Shown: positions 11,001 to 19,417, counted from the stretch's first letter. The stretch: DNA of 64,000 nucleotides from Bacteroides nordii WAL 11050 = JCM 12987 (GCA_000613465.1 BAJA01000031.1:1-64000), one strand, 5' to 3'. The notes: generated by a model from the letters alone, not told the origin. Numbers and translations: made by a program.

Positions 11001-11095
11001 GACCCGCCTATAACTGTACCCGTGACCTGTATGTTCTGAGAAAATACAGTAAGGTAAGCTCCTAACAGAATTAAAACTGATAATAACTTTTTCAT
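8018..11095 (-). CDS. SusC/RagA family TonB-dependent glycan transporter
   Basis: A 1025-residue outer-membrane TonB-dependent receptor. A signal peptide (MKKLLSVLILLGAYLTVFS) is followed by a CarboxypepD-regulatory-like domain (GTVIGGSDREPLPGVNVVV), a TonB box region (EEVVVVGYG), the plug (PAFIIDGMERSSAD, DPNDIESINVLKDA) and the beta barrel. I place the start at 11095 rather than the upstream ATG at 11149, because that codon overlaps the predicted -7 box. It is the first gene of the operon susC-susD-GH16-GH158-GH3. Energy comes from TonB-ExbBD encoded elsewhere. Confidence 0.95.
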   Translation of the reverse strand: MKKLLSVLILLGAYLTVFSQNIQVTGTVIGGSDREPLPGVNVVVKDATANGTITDLDGKFILTVPSNSILSVSYIGYKSQDIPVKGNKILHVVLEEDAAALEEVVVVGYGVQKKANLTGAVTSIKSDELLKAKSANSTNALVGQMPGLISKQATGEPGADDASLYVRGIATFQGETSPAFIIDGMERSSADFARMDPNDIESINVLKDAASAAIFGMRGANGVVVITTKRGTQDKTSIKYSGNVSIQSPTKLPEFANSYDYARLYNTYTGKEIYNGDELAKFRDGTDPEKYPNTDWYKEMLSQRAIQHQHNLSVSGGTEKVRYYVSAGFLSQGGLWEDLDYKRYNLRSNIDATITNTTRLGVDISGRVENTLNVGASQGIFQQLVRNTPVLLCRYPDGTFAVPDATHPNIVASNQPGGSYSKGNTFVVDARVELDQKLDFITSGLSVKGTASFSKNVYKNKSWNVSPYVYSKDADGAYVLKPRSSASLGLTQNGDEYQEYQLQLNYNRSFGNHNITAMAMALARKGFIERSGMNRISFDSEILDQMNAGNTANQSLNAYDSKTARASYMGRINYNYAQKYLVEFNLRRDASENFAPNKRWGTFASASLGWVLSEEKFFQNLKNTVNFLKVRASYGTLGNDNTGGVTFPFYSRFDLYSGNNASNGFTNNLGDYIFGTLLTKGMLPGPIANALATWEKSTKTNVAVDATLFNRLNLTVDFFMEKRTDILAQRGAEVPSSFGGILPLENLGEVKNKGVDLSLNYHQRIQQVDFSLGGNFTFARNEIVEMAEATGTSKYMRKTGRPINGYYGYKTDGIFKSQEEIDAYPKQEVAGTGYVTKPGDIKYVDVDGNGVVDSNDMTYLGNGNIPEIIYGINGSLNWKNFDFSFLFQGAARTQVYLKGGVIQPYFNQGNLPQLWVNESWTEQNVNAKYPRLAESTHNFPTTDISAVQTYLYDASYLRLKNIEIGYTLPSRWLRSAAITGLRVYVNAQNLFTISDVPQIDPENTQQEGWTYPQMKAFNVGLTLQF

Positions 11096-11123
11096 AAGTC
11101 TTTGTATAATTAAGATTAACTCG

Positions 11124-11140
11124 TTGTCCGTTTTGGACAA
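11124..11140. promoter_or_regulatory. Perfect inverted repeat at the susC transcription start
   Basis: TTGTCC-GTTTT-GGACAA is a 6-bp perfect inverted repeat lying just downstream of the predicted -7 box of the susC promoter, across the expected start site. It could be an operator or an RNA leader hairpin. Confidence 0.5.
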
Positions 11141-11142
11141 TG

Positions 11143-11150
11143 CAAACATA
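11143..11150 (-). promoter_or_regulatory. susC operon promoter, -7 element
   Basis: On the minus strand the box reads TATGTTTG, matching TAnnTTTG. It predicts a start near 11136 and a leader of about 40 bases before the ATG at 11095. No good -33 box is visible, which fits an activator-dependent promoter. Confidence 0.6.
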
Positions 11151-11183
11151 GAGAATAAACAGATTAAGAGGTTAAAAAGGCAG

Positions 11184-11232
11184 ACGTCTAAAATACGTCA
11201 ATAAGAAAAATAGAATACGTTATGAATACGTC
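11184..11232. promoter_or_regulatory. Helically phased ACGT boxes upstream of susC
   Basis: ACGTC or ACGTT occurs at 11184, 11195, 11217 and 11228, with spacings of 11, 22 and 11 bases. The copies at 11192 and 11225 extend to the identical AATACGTCAAT. The cluster ends about 35 bases upstream of the -7 box. Spacing in multiples of one helical turn suggests that the adjacent LuxR-type regulator binds here; that link is inference. Confidence 0.55.
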
Positions 11233-11366
11233 AATCAATTATAATATATTAATTTTCAATAAAATAACAACACGCACATACATTTCGTCAAGTATGTTAC
11301 AGAACATAAATAGAGTGACAACCCTGCTTTCTTTCATTCGGGTCATCACTCTTAACCAAACAGGTG

Positions 11367-14257
11367 TTAAATCTTCTGGCTCAGATAATCAATCAAACCA
11401 TCTTCTCTATCCAGCTCAAATTTCTTTCGAAGACGATAACGTATCGTTTCTACTCCCCGGACAGAAATACCCAATAAAGGAGCTATTTCTTTTGAAGAGA
11501 GGTTCATCTTAAGATAGGCACACATCATACGTTCATTGAATGATAAGTCGGGATGTTTTTCACCCAACCTCTTCATAAAATTATTATGCACCAAGTCAAA
11601 CTGTTCCTCGATCCTCTTTAATACTTCATCGCTCTGAATATTCGAATCGATCTTATTACTTACTAAAAGCAGCATTTTTTTGTATTCTTTTGATCCCTCC
11701 CCCTTCAAAGCTGTAACAACTTTAAACAAATCCGACTTTATCTCGGTCAGCATCTCATTCTTACGTACAAAATTAATCATCAGATTGGCCATTTCCTGGC
11801 TTTTATGTTTTAGCTCATACTCCAGTTTCTCTTTTTCGAGTTCCACTATCTGACGTTCCTTGCGCGCACTTTCCTCTTCATATTCTTTCTCCAATTCCTG
11901 TAGTTCTTTATCCTTTTCTACTACCGCTTGCTGTTTTTTGCGTTTCACACGCACATCGTCCCATTTGTAAACATACCACATCAACAACAAAAAGAACATG
12001 AAATAGCACAAATAGGCTATTCCCGTACGATACCAGGGAGGAAGAATGCGGAAAGAGAAAGAATCAGTAGCCGTAGTACCATTTCGGAACACCGCCTTTA
12101 CTTCAAAGATATAATCTCCTTCCGGAAGATTACTATACTCCTTGGTCTGTACATTGGTATATTCAGACCACTTGCGGTCATTCAACCTATATTGATAGCT
12201 AAGCTCCTCCCCGTGTGTCAATGAAGATATCCCATATTCAAACCGGATGGCATTCTGATTATACGTAATTTCCGGCGTACCTTTCACTGACAGGAAATTA
12301 TCGGTATAAATCAGAGAATCCTTAGGATAAGAGAGGTATACATTGCGAATATGCATCAAGTCACTATAATCTTTTTGCTGACTATGAGAAGGGATCTTAA
12401 ACAGAGCAAAACCATCATAATCCGGAATAATCATTAACGAATCAGAAACAGGGACGATTACTTCGGCACCTTGTACCAATTCAACTGAAGGGAGCTCAAT
12501 AGGAACAATGCAGGTTTCAGCCCCTTTCTTATAGTTTCTCAGACTGGCAATACAAATTTCTTGCTGACTAAGGCTGATCAGATGGTTATTGTACTGCACC
12601 AGACGCGAATACCGATTTACCCCATTAAGAAGTAGGTTCATTTCCTGAAAAGGTTCCATACAATCCACCGATTCATTATACCGGTATACCCCTTCGGAGT
12701 AGCAAAACAAATCCGGCCATCTACCTTACTTACAAATATATCTTTGTCAGAAGGAAACCCGTTATCCGTATTATACGATTTAATTTCTACCACACGAGAC
12801 AGATCATCACTGAGTTTTACCCGTTTAACCTCGCCGGCAAGACATATCCACAACACAGAAGCAGACTGTTGTTCAAGAAAACGGCAAGAGTCGAACAACC
12901 CTTCTACTTTACAAACAACCCTCCATACGGCGTCTTTTTTTTCCATCAGGTAAAGGCCGTCATAAACGCCAACATATATCAGATTCTTTTTTCCCATCAC
13001 CGATTGACATCCCCAGGCACCAGCCACATCTGCTATTTTTTTCATGCTGTTTCCTTCCACCAGAAAGACACCCCGGTCGTGCAAACAAAAAATATCATCA
13101 TCTATACGGCATAAGTTCCAAACCTGTCCGCTGGATTGAGCCACAGGATGTATATCAGGCAGATTATCAGTTAACTGTACCGGATAATGAGTATAGTACA
13201 ATCCACGGTTTGTCCCCAAATAGAGACGATCTTCCGACAATAAAGCCGCATAACCGGTTCCGTAAGAGTAGGGATAAGAATAAAGATTGGTCAGCGATGA
13301 ATTCAAACAAACATAATCAATGCCACTATCCAACCCCGCCCACAGATTTCCCCAATGGTCAAAAGCAACAGAAAGTACCGTATTATTTTGTAAGTTATTG
13401 TATTCATTAAAAAACTTTATCCGTTTTGTTTGAGTATCTATCAACAAAATCCCTTTGTGTATAGTTCCCAATGCAATCTTACCACCCGAAGCAGCAGCAC
13501 AAAACACTTCATTCTGCCGCATAAAACTCTCTACACCCGTCAGGAACGGAACCGTAGTACGCCCATCACAGTAAAACAAACCATCATAAGCCGTCACAAC
13601 AAGCACCCCGTCTTTATAAGGAATAATGCTCCGAATTCTTTTTGACTTCAATACCTCCGCTCCCTGCAATGGAAAGAAAGTATTCCCTACCAATACCCAT
13701 ACCCCATGATCAGTACCTATATATAAAACTCCGTTCACCATATCGGAGCAGTCTATCTTACAATTCATTTCAATGGTAGTATACTTTCCATTGAGGAATT
13801 TCAATACCCTTCCGTCTCCCTGTAAGTAAAGGATGTTATCATTTTCATGTATTCCCCAGACATTGCCGATAGCCCGTGAAGTCGCATCCAATGAATCAGA
13901 CATACAAGTATAAATCAACCTGCCATCATCTCCCGGTTCAAAATAACCGAATTCATTAATTCCACCTGCATAAATCCTTTTCTGTGATACGGAAGGCAGA
14001 ACGGAACGAACATCCGAACCATTTTTCAAAGGAAAGATATTCCAGGAGTTACCATCAAATTGCAGCATACCGTTTTTATTGGCAAAATAGCTCCAATTAC
14101 TGCTGTAAGAACCTATCTGCCAGGTCTGAGAACCTTTACCATAAAGAGTTTTATTGTAGTTGATAATGAAATTATTCCAATCGGAGGCCGAAGCACATAC
14201 TGATACCAGGAGAAACGAAACAATCAGAGGTAATAATCGTTTTTTCATATGCGTCAT
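11367..14257 (-). CDS. Membrane-spanning sensor-regulator of the glucan locus (propeller, Y_Y_Y, LuxR HTH), frameshifted
   Basis: Joined, this is about 963 residues: signal peptide, periplasmic beta-propeller repeats (WGNLWAGLDSGIDYV), a Y_Y_Y domain (LSYQYRLNDRKWSEY), one membrane segment (GIAYLCYFMFFLLLMWYV), a cytoplasmic coiled coil, and a C-terminal LuxR-type HTH (SSKEIAPLLGISVRGVETIR). It resembles a hybrid two-component sensor with the kinase and receiver removed. The frame breaks at the C4 run 12689-12692: the protein reads TPKG and then needs one extra G to continue as VYRYNESVDC. A sequencing error is likely. A second possible start is at 14248. It lies upstream of susC on the same strand and should activate that operon when oligosaccharide binds the periplasmic part. 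Confidence 0.85.
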
Positions 14258-14284
14258 AGTATGATCTCTTTGCTATTAGTAGTA

Positions 14285-14315
14285 CAAACTTACTATATTC
14301 CAGTGAAGTTCCCAA
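14285..14315 (-). promoter_or_regulatory. Promoter of the glucan-locus regulator
   Basis: On the minus strand, TTG (14313-14315), a 20-base spacer and TAAGTTTG (14285-14292) match the Bacteroides -33/-7 layout. The predicted start is near 14278, shortly upstream of the candidate ATGs at 14257 and 14248. Confidence 0.6.
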
Positions 14316-14384
14316 GAAAAGAAAGAGAAAAGTTAAAAAAAGAAAAGCACCCCGGCAGATACCGAGATGCTTTCATCAATTTTG

Positions 14385-14458
14385 AGCCTCTTGTCGGATT
14401 CGAACCAACGACCCCGAGATTACAAATCACGTGCTCTGGCCAACTGAGCTAAAGAGGC
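14385..14458 (-). tRNA. tRNA-Thr (anticodon TGT)
   Basis: The minus strand folds as a cloverleaf: acceptor stem GCCTCTT/AAGAGGC, D arm GCTC/GAGC, anticodon loop TTTGTAA with TGT at 14422-14424, and T arm GTTGG-TTCGAAT-CCGAC. CCA is not encoded. The anticodon stem contains one T-T mismatch (CGTGA against TCTCG). It is 4 bases downstream of the SRP RNA and probably shares its transcript. Confidence 0.93.
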
Positions 14459-14462
14459 GGGT

Positions 14463-14558
14463 GGGTAAGCTTACTATATCGCGCCGCTACAACCAACTAC
14501 CTTTGCTGCGATCAAGCCCTGGAGGATTCGAAGGGAGCTGGCCGTATAGGACTTACCC
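14463..14558 (-). ncRNA. ffs: Probable SRP RNA (4.5S-like, small bacterial type)
   Basis: About 96 bases closed by a perfect 7-bp terminal stem, GGGTAAG at the 5' end and CTTACCC at the 3' end (minus strand). The interior contains CAGGGCTTGATCGCAGCAAA, which resembles the apical SRP domain with its AGG and GCAGCA asymmetric loop around a tetraloop. A strong promoter lies directly upstream and there is no reading frame. The RNA would bind Ffh and guide cotranslational membrane targeting. The call rests on recognised motif and shape, not on a covariance model. Confidence 0.7.
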
Positions 14559-14570
14559 GTTTTGCGGTTG

Positions 14571-14600
14571 CAAAGGTACATCTTTTTCTTTAACTTGCAA
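14571..14600 (-). promoter_or_regulatory. Promoter of SRP RNA and tRNA-Thr
   Basis: On the minus strand, TTG (14598-14600), a 19-base spacer and TACCTTTG (14571-14578) give an almost ideal Bacteroides promoter. Transcription would begin within a few bases of the SRP RNA 5' end at 14558. Confidence 0.75.
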
Positions 14601-14745
14601 TAGCTAACGTGTATTTTTTCTATCAAAAAGAAACAAACAACTACTTTTCAGATAGTTATCAAGCAAAAAAAAGTTTATCACTCCCAACTTTCAAGGCTTT
14701 ATTAACTTTAACAGCCTGATCTCCCCTATCAACCAATATTATTTG

Positions 14746-14753
14746 TACCTTTG
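14746..14753 (+). promoter_or_regulatory. Promoter of the DUF4199 gene, -7 element
   Basis: TACCTTTG matches TAnnTTTG. Because the box covers the ATG at 14751, the protein start is placed downstream at 14775. Confidence 0.6.
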
Positions 14754-14774
14754 TGCGCTATTTTAAATTTAAAA

Positions 14775-15335
14775 ATGACAGAAAACAGAAATTACTTGCA
14801 GAAATATGCCATGCATTTTGGCACATACATGGGAGCATATTGGATATTGAAATTCATTTTATTCCCATTGGGGTTTACTATTCCGTTTCTTTCACTCCTG
14901 TTCATGGGCCTTACTATCGGTGTTCCCTTCATAGGATACCACTATGTTAAGATGTATCGGAACAAAATATGCGGCGGTGCAATCAGCTTTGCTCATGCCT
15001 GTCTTTTTACTTTGTTTATGTACATGTTTGCTTCACTACTGGTTGCAGTAGCACATTATATTTATTTCCAGTTTATCGATCATGGATTTATTATCACACA
15101 ATGCATGAATGATATGGAACAGATGTTAGTTACCCTTCCCGGAATGGAGACAGAGAAAGAAGTATTCAAAACCGCAATGGCCAATGCTCAGTCTTTATCA
15201 TCCATTGATATCACGATGCAACTTTTATCATGGAATGTCTTTGCCGGTAGTTTACTTGCTATTCCTACGGCATTGTTTGTAATGAAGCGAAACAGAAATA
15301 CTCCTGCAGGAACCTCAGAAGCCCCACAGGAATAA
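14775..15335 (+). CDS. DUF4199 membrane protein
   Basis: A 186-residue integral membrane protein starting MTENRNYLQKY. At least four hydrophobic segments are visible (GAYWILKFILFPLGF, FLSLLFMGLTIGVPFIGYH, ACLFTLFMYMFASLLVAVAHYIY and a C-terminal one near WNVFAGSLLAIPTALFV). Its layout matches the DUF4199 family of Bacteroidetes, whose function is unknown. It is 28 bases upstream of a family 2 glycosyltransferase and probably cotranscribed with it, so a role in envelope glycan or lipid-linked sugar handling is possible but unproven. Confidence 0.8.
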   Translation: MTENRNYLQKYAMHFGTYMGAYWILKFILFPLGFTIPFLSLLFMGLTIGVPFIGYHYVKMYRNKICGGAISFAHACLFTLFMYMFASLLVAVAHYIYFQFIDHGFIITQCMNDMEQMLVTLPGMETEKEVFKTAMANAQSLSSIDITMQLLSWNVFAGSLLAIPTALFVMKRNRNTPAGTSEAPQE

Positions 15336-15363
15336 TTCATAAATCATAATTCATAAATTAAGA

Positions 15364-16317
15364 ATGGATATATCTGTAGTAATCCCCTTGTTCAACGAAG
15401 AAGAATCACTTCCCGAACTGTTTGCCTGGATTGAACGGGTAATGAAAGCCAATGGTTTCTCATACGAAGTTATTTTTGTCAATGATGGTAGTACAGATCG
15501 TTCATGGGAAATTATAGAGCAACTCAAAGCTCAGTCACCGATTGTAAAAGGAATTAAATTCCGTCGCAATTACGGTAAATCACCGGCTTTATACTGTGGA
15601 TTCAAGCAGGCAGAAGGCGATGTGGTCATTACTATGGATGCAGATTTGCAAGACAGTCCGGACGAAATACCGGAACTCTACCGTATGATCACGGAAGAGG
15701 GTTATGATCTTGTTTCGGGATGGAAACAAAAGAGATATGATCCGCTTTCCAAAACACTCCCTACTAAATTATTCAATGCTACAGCACGTAAAGTATCGGG
15801 TATTAAAAATCTACACGACTTCAATTGTGGCTTGAAAGCCTATCGCCAGGCCGTAGTGAAGAATATCGAAGTATACGGCGAAATGCACCGTTATATCCCT
15901 TATCTGGCTAAAAATGCCGGATTTAAGAAAATCGGCGAGAAGGTGGTACAACATCAGGCACGTAAATTCGGTAAAACAAAGTTTGGTGGTCTGAATCGTT
16001 TCTTTAACGGATACCTGGATTTGATTTCTCTTTGGTTTCTTTCTACTTTCGGAGTAAAACCAATGCATTTCTTCGGATTGTTAGGCTCGTTAATGTTTAT
16101 CTTCGGATTTATATCCGTTGTAATAGTAGGAGCTACCAAACTGTATCACATGCATAACGGAATGGCCTATAGATTAGTAACGGACTCTCCGTATTTCTAT
16201 CTATCCCTTACGGCTATGATTATAGGAACACAGTTATTCCTGGCAGGATTTTTGGGCGAGCTGATCTCCCGCAATGCTCCGGAACGTAATAACTATCAGG
16301 TAGAAAAAATGATTTGA
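15364..16317 (+). CDS. Family 2 glycosyltransferase, polyprenyl-phosphate sugar type
   Basis: A 317-residue GT-A enzyme like dolichol/undecaprenyl-phosphate mannosyl- or glucosyltransferases. The start ISVVIPLFNEEESLPEL, the FVNDGSTDRSW nucleotide-binding region and the DXD-like TMDADLQDSPDE are all present. Two C-terminal membrane segments follow (FFGLLGSLMFIFGFISVVIVG and FYLSLTAMIIGTQLFLAGFLGEL), placing the active site on the cytoplasmic face. It likely makes a lipid-linked monosaccharide for envelope glycan modification; the sugar cannot be told from the sequence. Confidence 0.88.
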   Translation: MDISVVIPLFNEEESLPELFAWIERVMKANGFSYEVIFVNDGSTDRSWEIIEQLKAQSPIVKGIKFRRNYGKSPALYCGFKQAEGDVVITMDADLQDSPDEIPELYRMITEEGYDLVSGWKQKRYDPLSKTLPTKLFNATARKVSGIKNLHDFNCGLKAYRQAVVKNIEVYGEMHRYIPYLAKNAGFKKIGEKVVQHQARKFGKTKFGGLNRFFNGYLDLISLWFLSTFGVKPMHFFGLLGSLMFIFGFISVVIVGATKLYHMHNGMAYRLVTDSPYFYLSLTAMIIGTQLFLAGFLGELISRNAPERNNYQVEKMI

Positions 16318-16351
16318 GAATGACCCAAACCATATAAATGAGTATATATAT

Positions 16352-16858
16352 ATGAAGAATTTAATCCGACTTTTCCTGGTTCTCCTCATTGCAAGTGTTG
16401 GTATCGGACTACACACCTCATGTTCTGAAGACAGTGATTGCTCTATTGCCGGACGCGCTATGATCAATTGTACGCTCTATACTAAAGATGTTAAAGATGA
16501 AATCGTAAACGATACACTCGACTCTCTGACGGTAACCGCACTCGGAACAGATTCTATCATTATCAACAATCAAAAAAAGGTACATACTCTAACGCTACCG
16601 CTGCGATACACCTCAGATTCCACCATATTCATTTTCTACTATGCATATAAAGAAGATCGGACACTGTGTGATACCATCTATATCAAACAACACAATGTGC
16701 CCTACTTTGAGTCAATGGAGTGTGGATATAGCATGAAACAAAGTATCGTCGGATTAAAATACAGCCGTTTAGAATTAGATACTATCCAAATACCTAATAA
16801 ACAAGCCAATACTGATGGGACAGAAAATCTTAAGTTACTCTACCGCAATCGCGATTAG
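16352..16858 (+). CDS. DUF6452 family lipoprotein
   Basis: A 168-residue predicted lipoprotein. The signal peptide ends in LHTSC, and the mature part is rich in beta-strand sequence with an early SEDSDCSIAGRAMINC. It overlaps the next gene (start at 16815) by 44 bases in another frame, and the pair DUF6452-DUF6048 recurs in Bacteroidales. The overlap implies coupled translation and a joint envelope role. Function is unknown. Confidence 0.78.
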   Translation: MKNLIRLFLVLLIASVGIGLHTSCSEDSDCSIAGRAMINCTLYTKDVKDEIVNDTLDSLTVTALGTDSIIINNQKKVHTLTLPLRYTSDSTIFIFYYAYKEDRTLCDTIYIKQHNVPYFESMECGYSMKQSIVGLKYSRLELDTIQIPNKQANTDGTENLKLLYRNRD

Positions 16859-17594
16859 TCTGTTTCTACTCTTTTCATTGGAGATTTCGGCGCAGAACCA
16901 GCAACGGCCCTACGTCAATCCCACTCCCAAAAGAGATCAGAAAAAGAACGTAAAAGAGGAACCCAAAGAAGAAGTTCCCCTTTATAACGGCACGTATATT
17001 GGCGTAGACCTATACGGTCTGGGTAGCAAACTTTTCGGAAGTGATTTTCTGAGTTCCGAAGTGGATATAGTTGTGAATCTGAAAAATATGTTTCTCCCTA
17101 CTGCTGAAATTGGTTTCAGTACTACAGATTCATGGAACGATACCGGTATTCATTATAAAAGTTCAGCCCCTTTCTTCCGCATCGGAGTAGATTATAACAC
17201 GATGTCCAAGAAAAAGGAGAAGAATAGTTTTTTGTATGTAGGTCTTCGCTACGGTTTCAGTCATATGAAATATGATATCAACAGCATGCCGATGAAAGAT
17301 CCGGCATTTGGAGGTGAATATGAGAACCCAAGTCTCGGAGATATCATCTGGGGAGGCAGTGTTCCCTATGATCACCCCGGACAAAAAGCGACCATGCAGT
17401 GGATGGAATTTGTGGCAGGCGTAAAAGTACAGATATACAAGAATTTCTATATGGGCTGGGCGTTACGAATGAAGTATAAGCTCTCCGCCTCGGTTAGCGA
17501 ATATGGTAACCCGTGGATGGTGCCCGGATTCGGGAAATATGGTTCCAACAACATGGGAGTGACATACACTCTGATATATAAACTACCTTATTAA
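16815..17594 (+). CDS. DUF6048 family outer-membrane beta-barrel-like protein
   Basis: A 259-residue protein with a signal peptide ending around FSLEISAQ, a charged linker (PTPKRDQKKNVKEEPKEE), then alternating amphipathic strands ending in GVTYTLIYKLPY, a typical outer-membrane barrel terminus with an aromatic penultimate residue. It follows and overlaps the DUF6452 lipoprotein gene. An outer-membrane barrel with a lipoprotein partner is the reasonable reading. Substrate and role are unknown. Confidence 0.75.
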   Translation: MGQKILSYSTAIAISLFLLFSLEISAQNQQRPYVNPTPKRDQKKNVKEEPKEEVPLYNGTYIGVDLYGLGSKLFGSDFLSSEVDIVVNLKNMFLPTAEIGFSTTDSWNDTGIHYKSSAPFFRIGVDYNTMSKKKEKNSFLYVGLRYGFSHMKYDINSMPMKDPAFGGEYENPSLGDIIWGGSVPYDHPGQKATMQWMEFVAGVKVQIYKNFYMGWALRMKYKLSASVSEYGNPWMVPGFGKYGSNNMGVTYTLIYKLPY

Positions 17595-17599
17595 ACACA

Positions 17600-18181
17600 A
17601 TGACAGGATTAGAGATTTGGCTACTTGCAATTGGTTTGGCGATGGACTGTTTCGCTGTTTCTATTGCAAGCGGTATTATTTTAAAACGGATTCGGTGGCG
17701 TCCCATGCTGGTCATGGCTTTTTTCTTCGGATTCTTCCAAGCATTAATGCCATTTCTGGGCTGGATAGGTGCCAGTACATTCAGCCACCTCATTGAGAGT
17801 GTAGACCATTGGATTGCTTTTGCAATCCTTTCATTTTTAGGTGGACGCATGATTCTGGAATCATTCAAAGATGAAGAATGCCGCAAAGAATTTAATCCTG
17901 CCAGTCTGAAAGTAGTGTTAACCATGGCAATAGCCACAAGCATCGATGCTTTAGCCATAGGCGTCTCTTTTGCCTTTTTAGGCATCCGGGATTTCTCTGA
18001 GATCCTCCCCCCTACCGGTATCATCGGATTCGTCTCATTCGCAGTGTCATTAATAGGATTGTTATTCGGCATTAAATGTGGTTGTGGCATTGCACGAAAG
18101 CTACGTGCCGAGTTATGGGGAGGTATAATACTGATAATTATCGGAATCAAAATATTAATTGAACATTTATTTTTCAGCTAA
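17600..18181 (+). CDS. mntP: Manganese efflux pump MntP
   Basis: A 193-residue inner-membrane protein with six hydrophobic segments arranged as two repeats of three, the MntP (YebN) pattern. The diagnostic conserved aspartates are in LAMDCFAVSIASGI in the first repeat and ATSIDALAIGVSFAF in the second. It exports Mn2+ from the cytoplasm. It starts 6 bases after the DUF6048 stop and is followed 13 bases later by apbE, so these genes may form one transcript. In many bacteria mntP is under a manganese riboswitch; I see none in this short gap. Confidence 0.92.
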   Translation: MTGLEIWLLAIGLAMDCFAVSIASGIILKRIRWRPMLVMAFFFGFFQALMPFLGWIGASTFSHLIESVDHWIAFAILSFLGGRMILESFKDEECRKEFNPASLKVVLTMAIATSIDALAIGVSFAFLGIRDFSEILPPTGIIGFVSFAVSLIGLLFGIKCGCGIARKLRAELWGGIILIIIGIKILIEHLFFS

Positions 18182-18193
18182 ATAAAAACAGAT

Positions 18194-19201
18194 ATGAAAG
18201 CGAAGAAAAGTTTTATCTGGTTAGGAATTCTCCTATTGGCTACCATCTGGATACTGGTACGTAAAAACAACATACCCTACAACAGTATTAATGGTTTGGT
18301 CTTCGGTACAATTTATAATATTACCTATCAATATGATGGTGATCTAAAACCAGAAATAGAAGCTGAGTTAAAGCGTTTTGATGCTTCGTTGTCTCCATTC
18401 AATGACACATCAGTGATTTCCCGCGTGAACCGAAACGAAGACATTATAACGGATAGCTTTTTCCAAACCTGCTTCAACCGTTCCATGGAAATTTCCAAAG
18501 AGACCGATGGTGCTTTCGACATCACCATAGCCCCACTGGCAAATGCCTGGGGATTTGGTTTCAAACAAGGAGCATTTCCCGATTCCATGATGGTAGACAG
18601 CTTGCTGCAAATCACTGACTACAGAAGAGTAAAACTGGTTGATGGCAAGGTAGTAAAAGAAGACCCTCGCATTATGCTCAGTTGCAGTGCAGTAGCCAAG
18701 GGATACTCCGTAGACGTGGTGGCACATTTGCTCGATAGCAAAGGCATTCAAAACTACATGATAGATATAGGTGGCGAAATAGTTGCCAAAGGAAAAAACT
18801 CACGCAATGGCCTGTGGCGTATCGGCATTAATAAGCCCATAGATGATTCACTGTCCGTCAATCAGGAAATACAGACGATTCTCGAACTGACAGACGTAGG
18901 TCTTGCTACATCGGGCAATTATCGCAACTTCTACTATAAAGATGGAAAGAAATATGCACACACCATTGATCCGAGAACAGGATATCCGGTACAGCATAAC
19001 ATTTTATCTGCTACCGTCATTGCCAAAGATTGTATGACAGCCGATGCCCTTGCCACTGCTTTTATGGTTATGGGACTAAAAGAAGCAGAAGCTTTTGCCA
19101 ATGCAAATCCGGCGATTGATGCTTGTTTTATATACAGCGGTGAGAACGGAGAGTTCAAAACATTCTTCACAGAAGGGATGAAGAAGTATATAAGCAGATA
19201 G
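18194..19201 (+). CDS. apbE: FAD:protein FMN transferase (ApbE)
   Basis: A 335-residue enzyme that attaches FMN covalently to threonine residues of flavoproteins such as NqrB, NqrC and RnfG. An N-terminal membrane anchor or signal (FIWLGILLLATIWILV) exports it to the periplasmic side. ApbE motifs include LSCSAVAKGYSVDVV, IDIGGEIVAKGKN and HTIDPRTGYPV, the last being the FAD/Mg2+-binding region. It is the last gene of the rightward group that begins at DUF6452 or earlier. Confidence 0.92.
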   Translation: MKAKKSFIWLGILLLATIWILVRKNNIPYNSINGLVFGTIYNITYQYDGDLKPEIEAELKRFDASLSPFNDTSVISRVNRNEDIITDSFFQTCFNRSMEISKETDGAFDITIAPLANAWGFGFKQGAFPDSMMVDSLLQITDYRRVKLVDGKVVKEDPRIMLSCSAVAKGYSVDVVAHLLDSKGIQNYMIDIGGEIVAKGKNSRNGLWRIGINKPIDDSLSVNQEIQTILELTDVGLATSGNYRNFYYKDGKKYAHTIDPRTGYPVQHNILSATVIAKDCMTADALATAFMVMGLKEAEAFANANPAIDACFIYSGENGEFKTFFTEGMKKYISR

Positions 19202-19325
19202 TTATTAAAAAAGCAATTACAGATACTTCAGGAAATAGGTTACGGAATAAAACAGTGTTATTCAACAGCATATAACGCACTGATTTTAAGCGAATAAAAG
19301 AGCCTTACCTTAAGACATAAAAGAG

Positions 19326-19417
19326 TGTACATTCTTGTTATGCAAAGTTGTACACGTATGTTATACTAATGTGTACAATCTTATACTACAAATATGTACA
19401 CTCTTGTAACAATGGCT
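19326..19417. repeat. Second four-unit 23-bp repeat with TGTACA core
   Basis: TGTACA occurs at 19326, 19349, 19372 and 19395, exactly 23 bases apart. The intervening sequence is only partly conserved (a TCTTGTTAT-like segment follows in units 1 and 4). The array lies between the convergent apbE and DMT genes. It has the same core and period as the array at 21-112. Confidence 0.75.

Noticed and set aside
11367..14257. Two separate proteins, a propeller protein and a HTH protein
   Set aside because: Both frames overlap at 12638-12710 and join with one base in a C run, and together they match one known architecture.
11367..14257. Full hybrid two-component system with kinase and receiver
   Set aside because: No HisKA, HATPase or receiver motif exists between the membrane segment and the HTH.
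14249..14452. Short protein overlapping the tRNA-Thr gene
   Set aside because: It is read across the tRNA on the opposite strand and has no support.
19326..19417. Promoter operator for apbE or the DMT gene
   Set aside because: The array lies downstream of both convergent genes, so it cannot act as an upstream operator for either.
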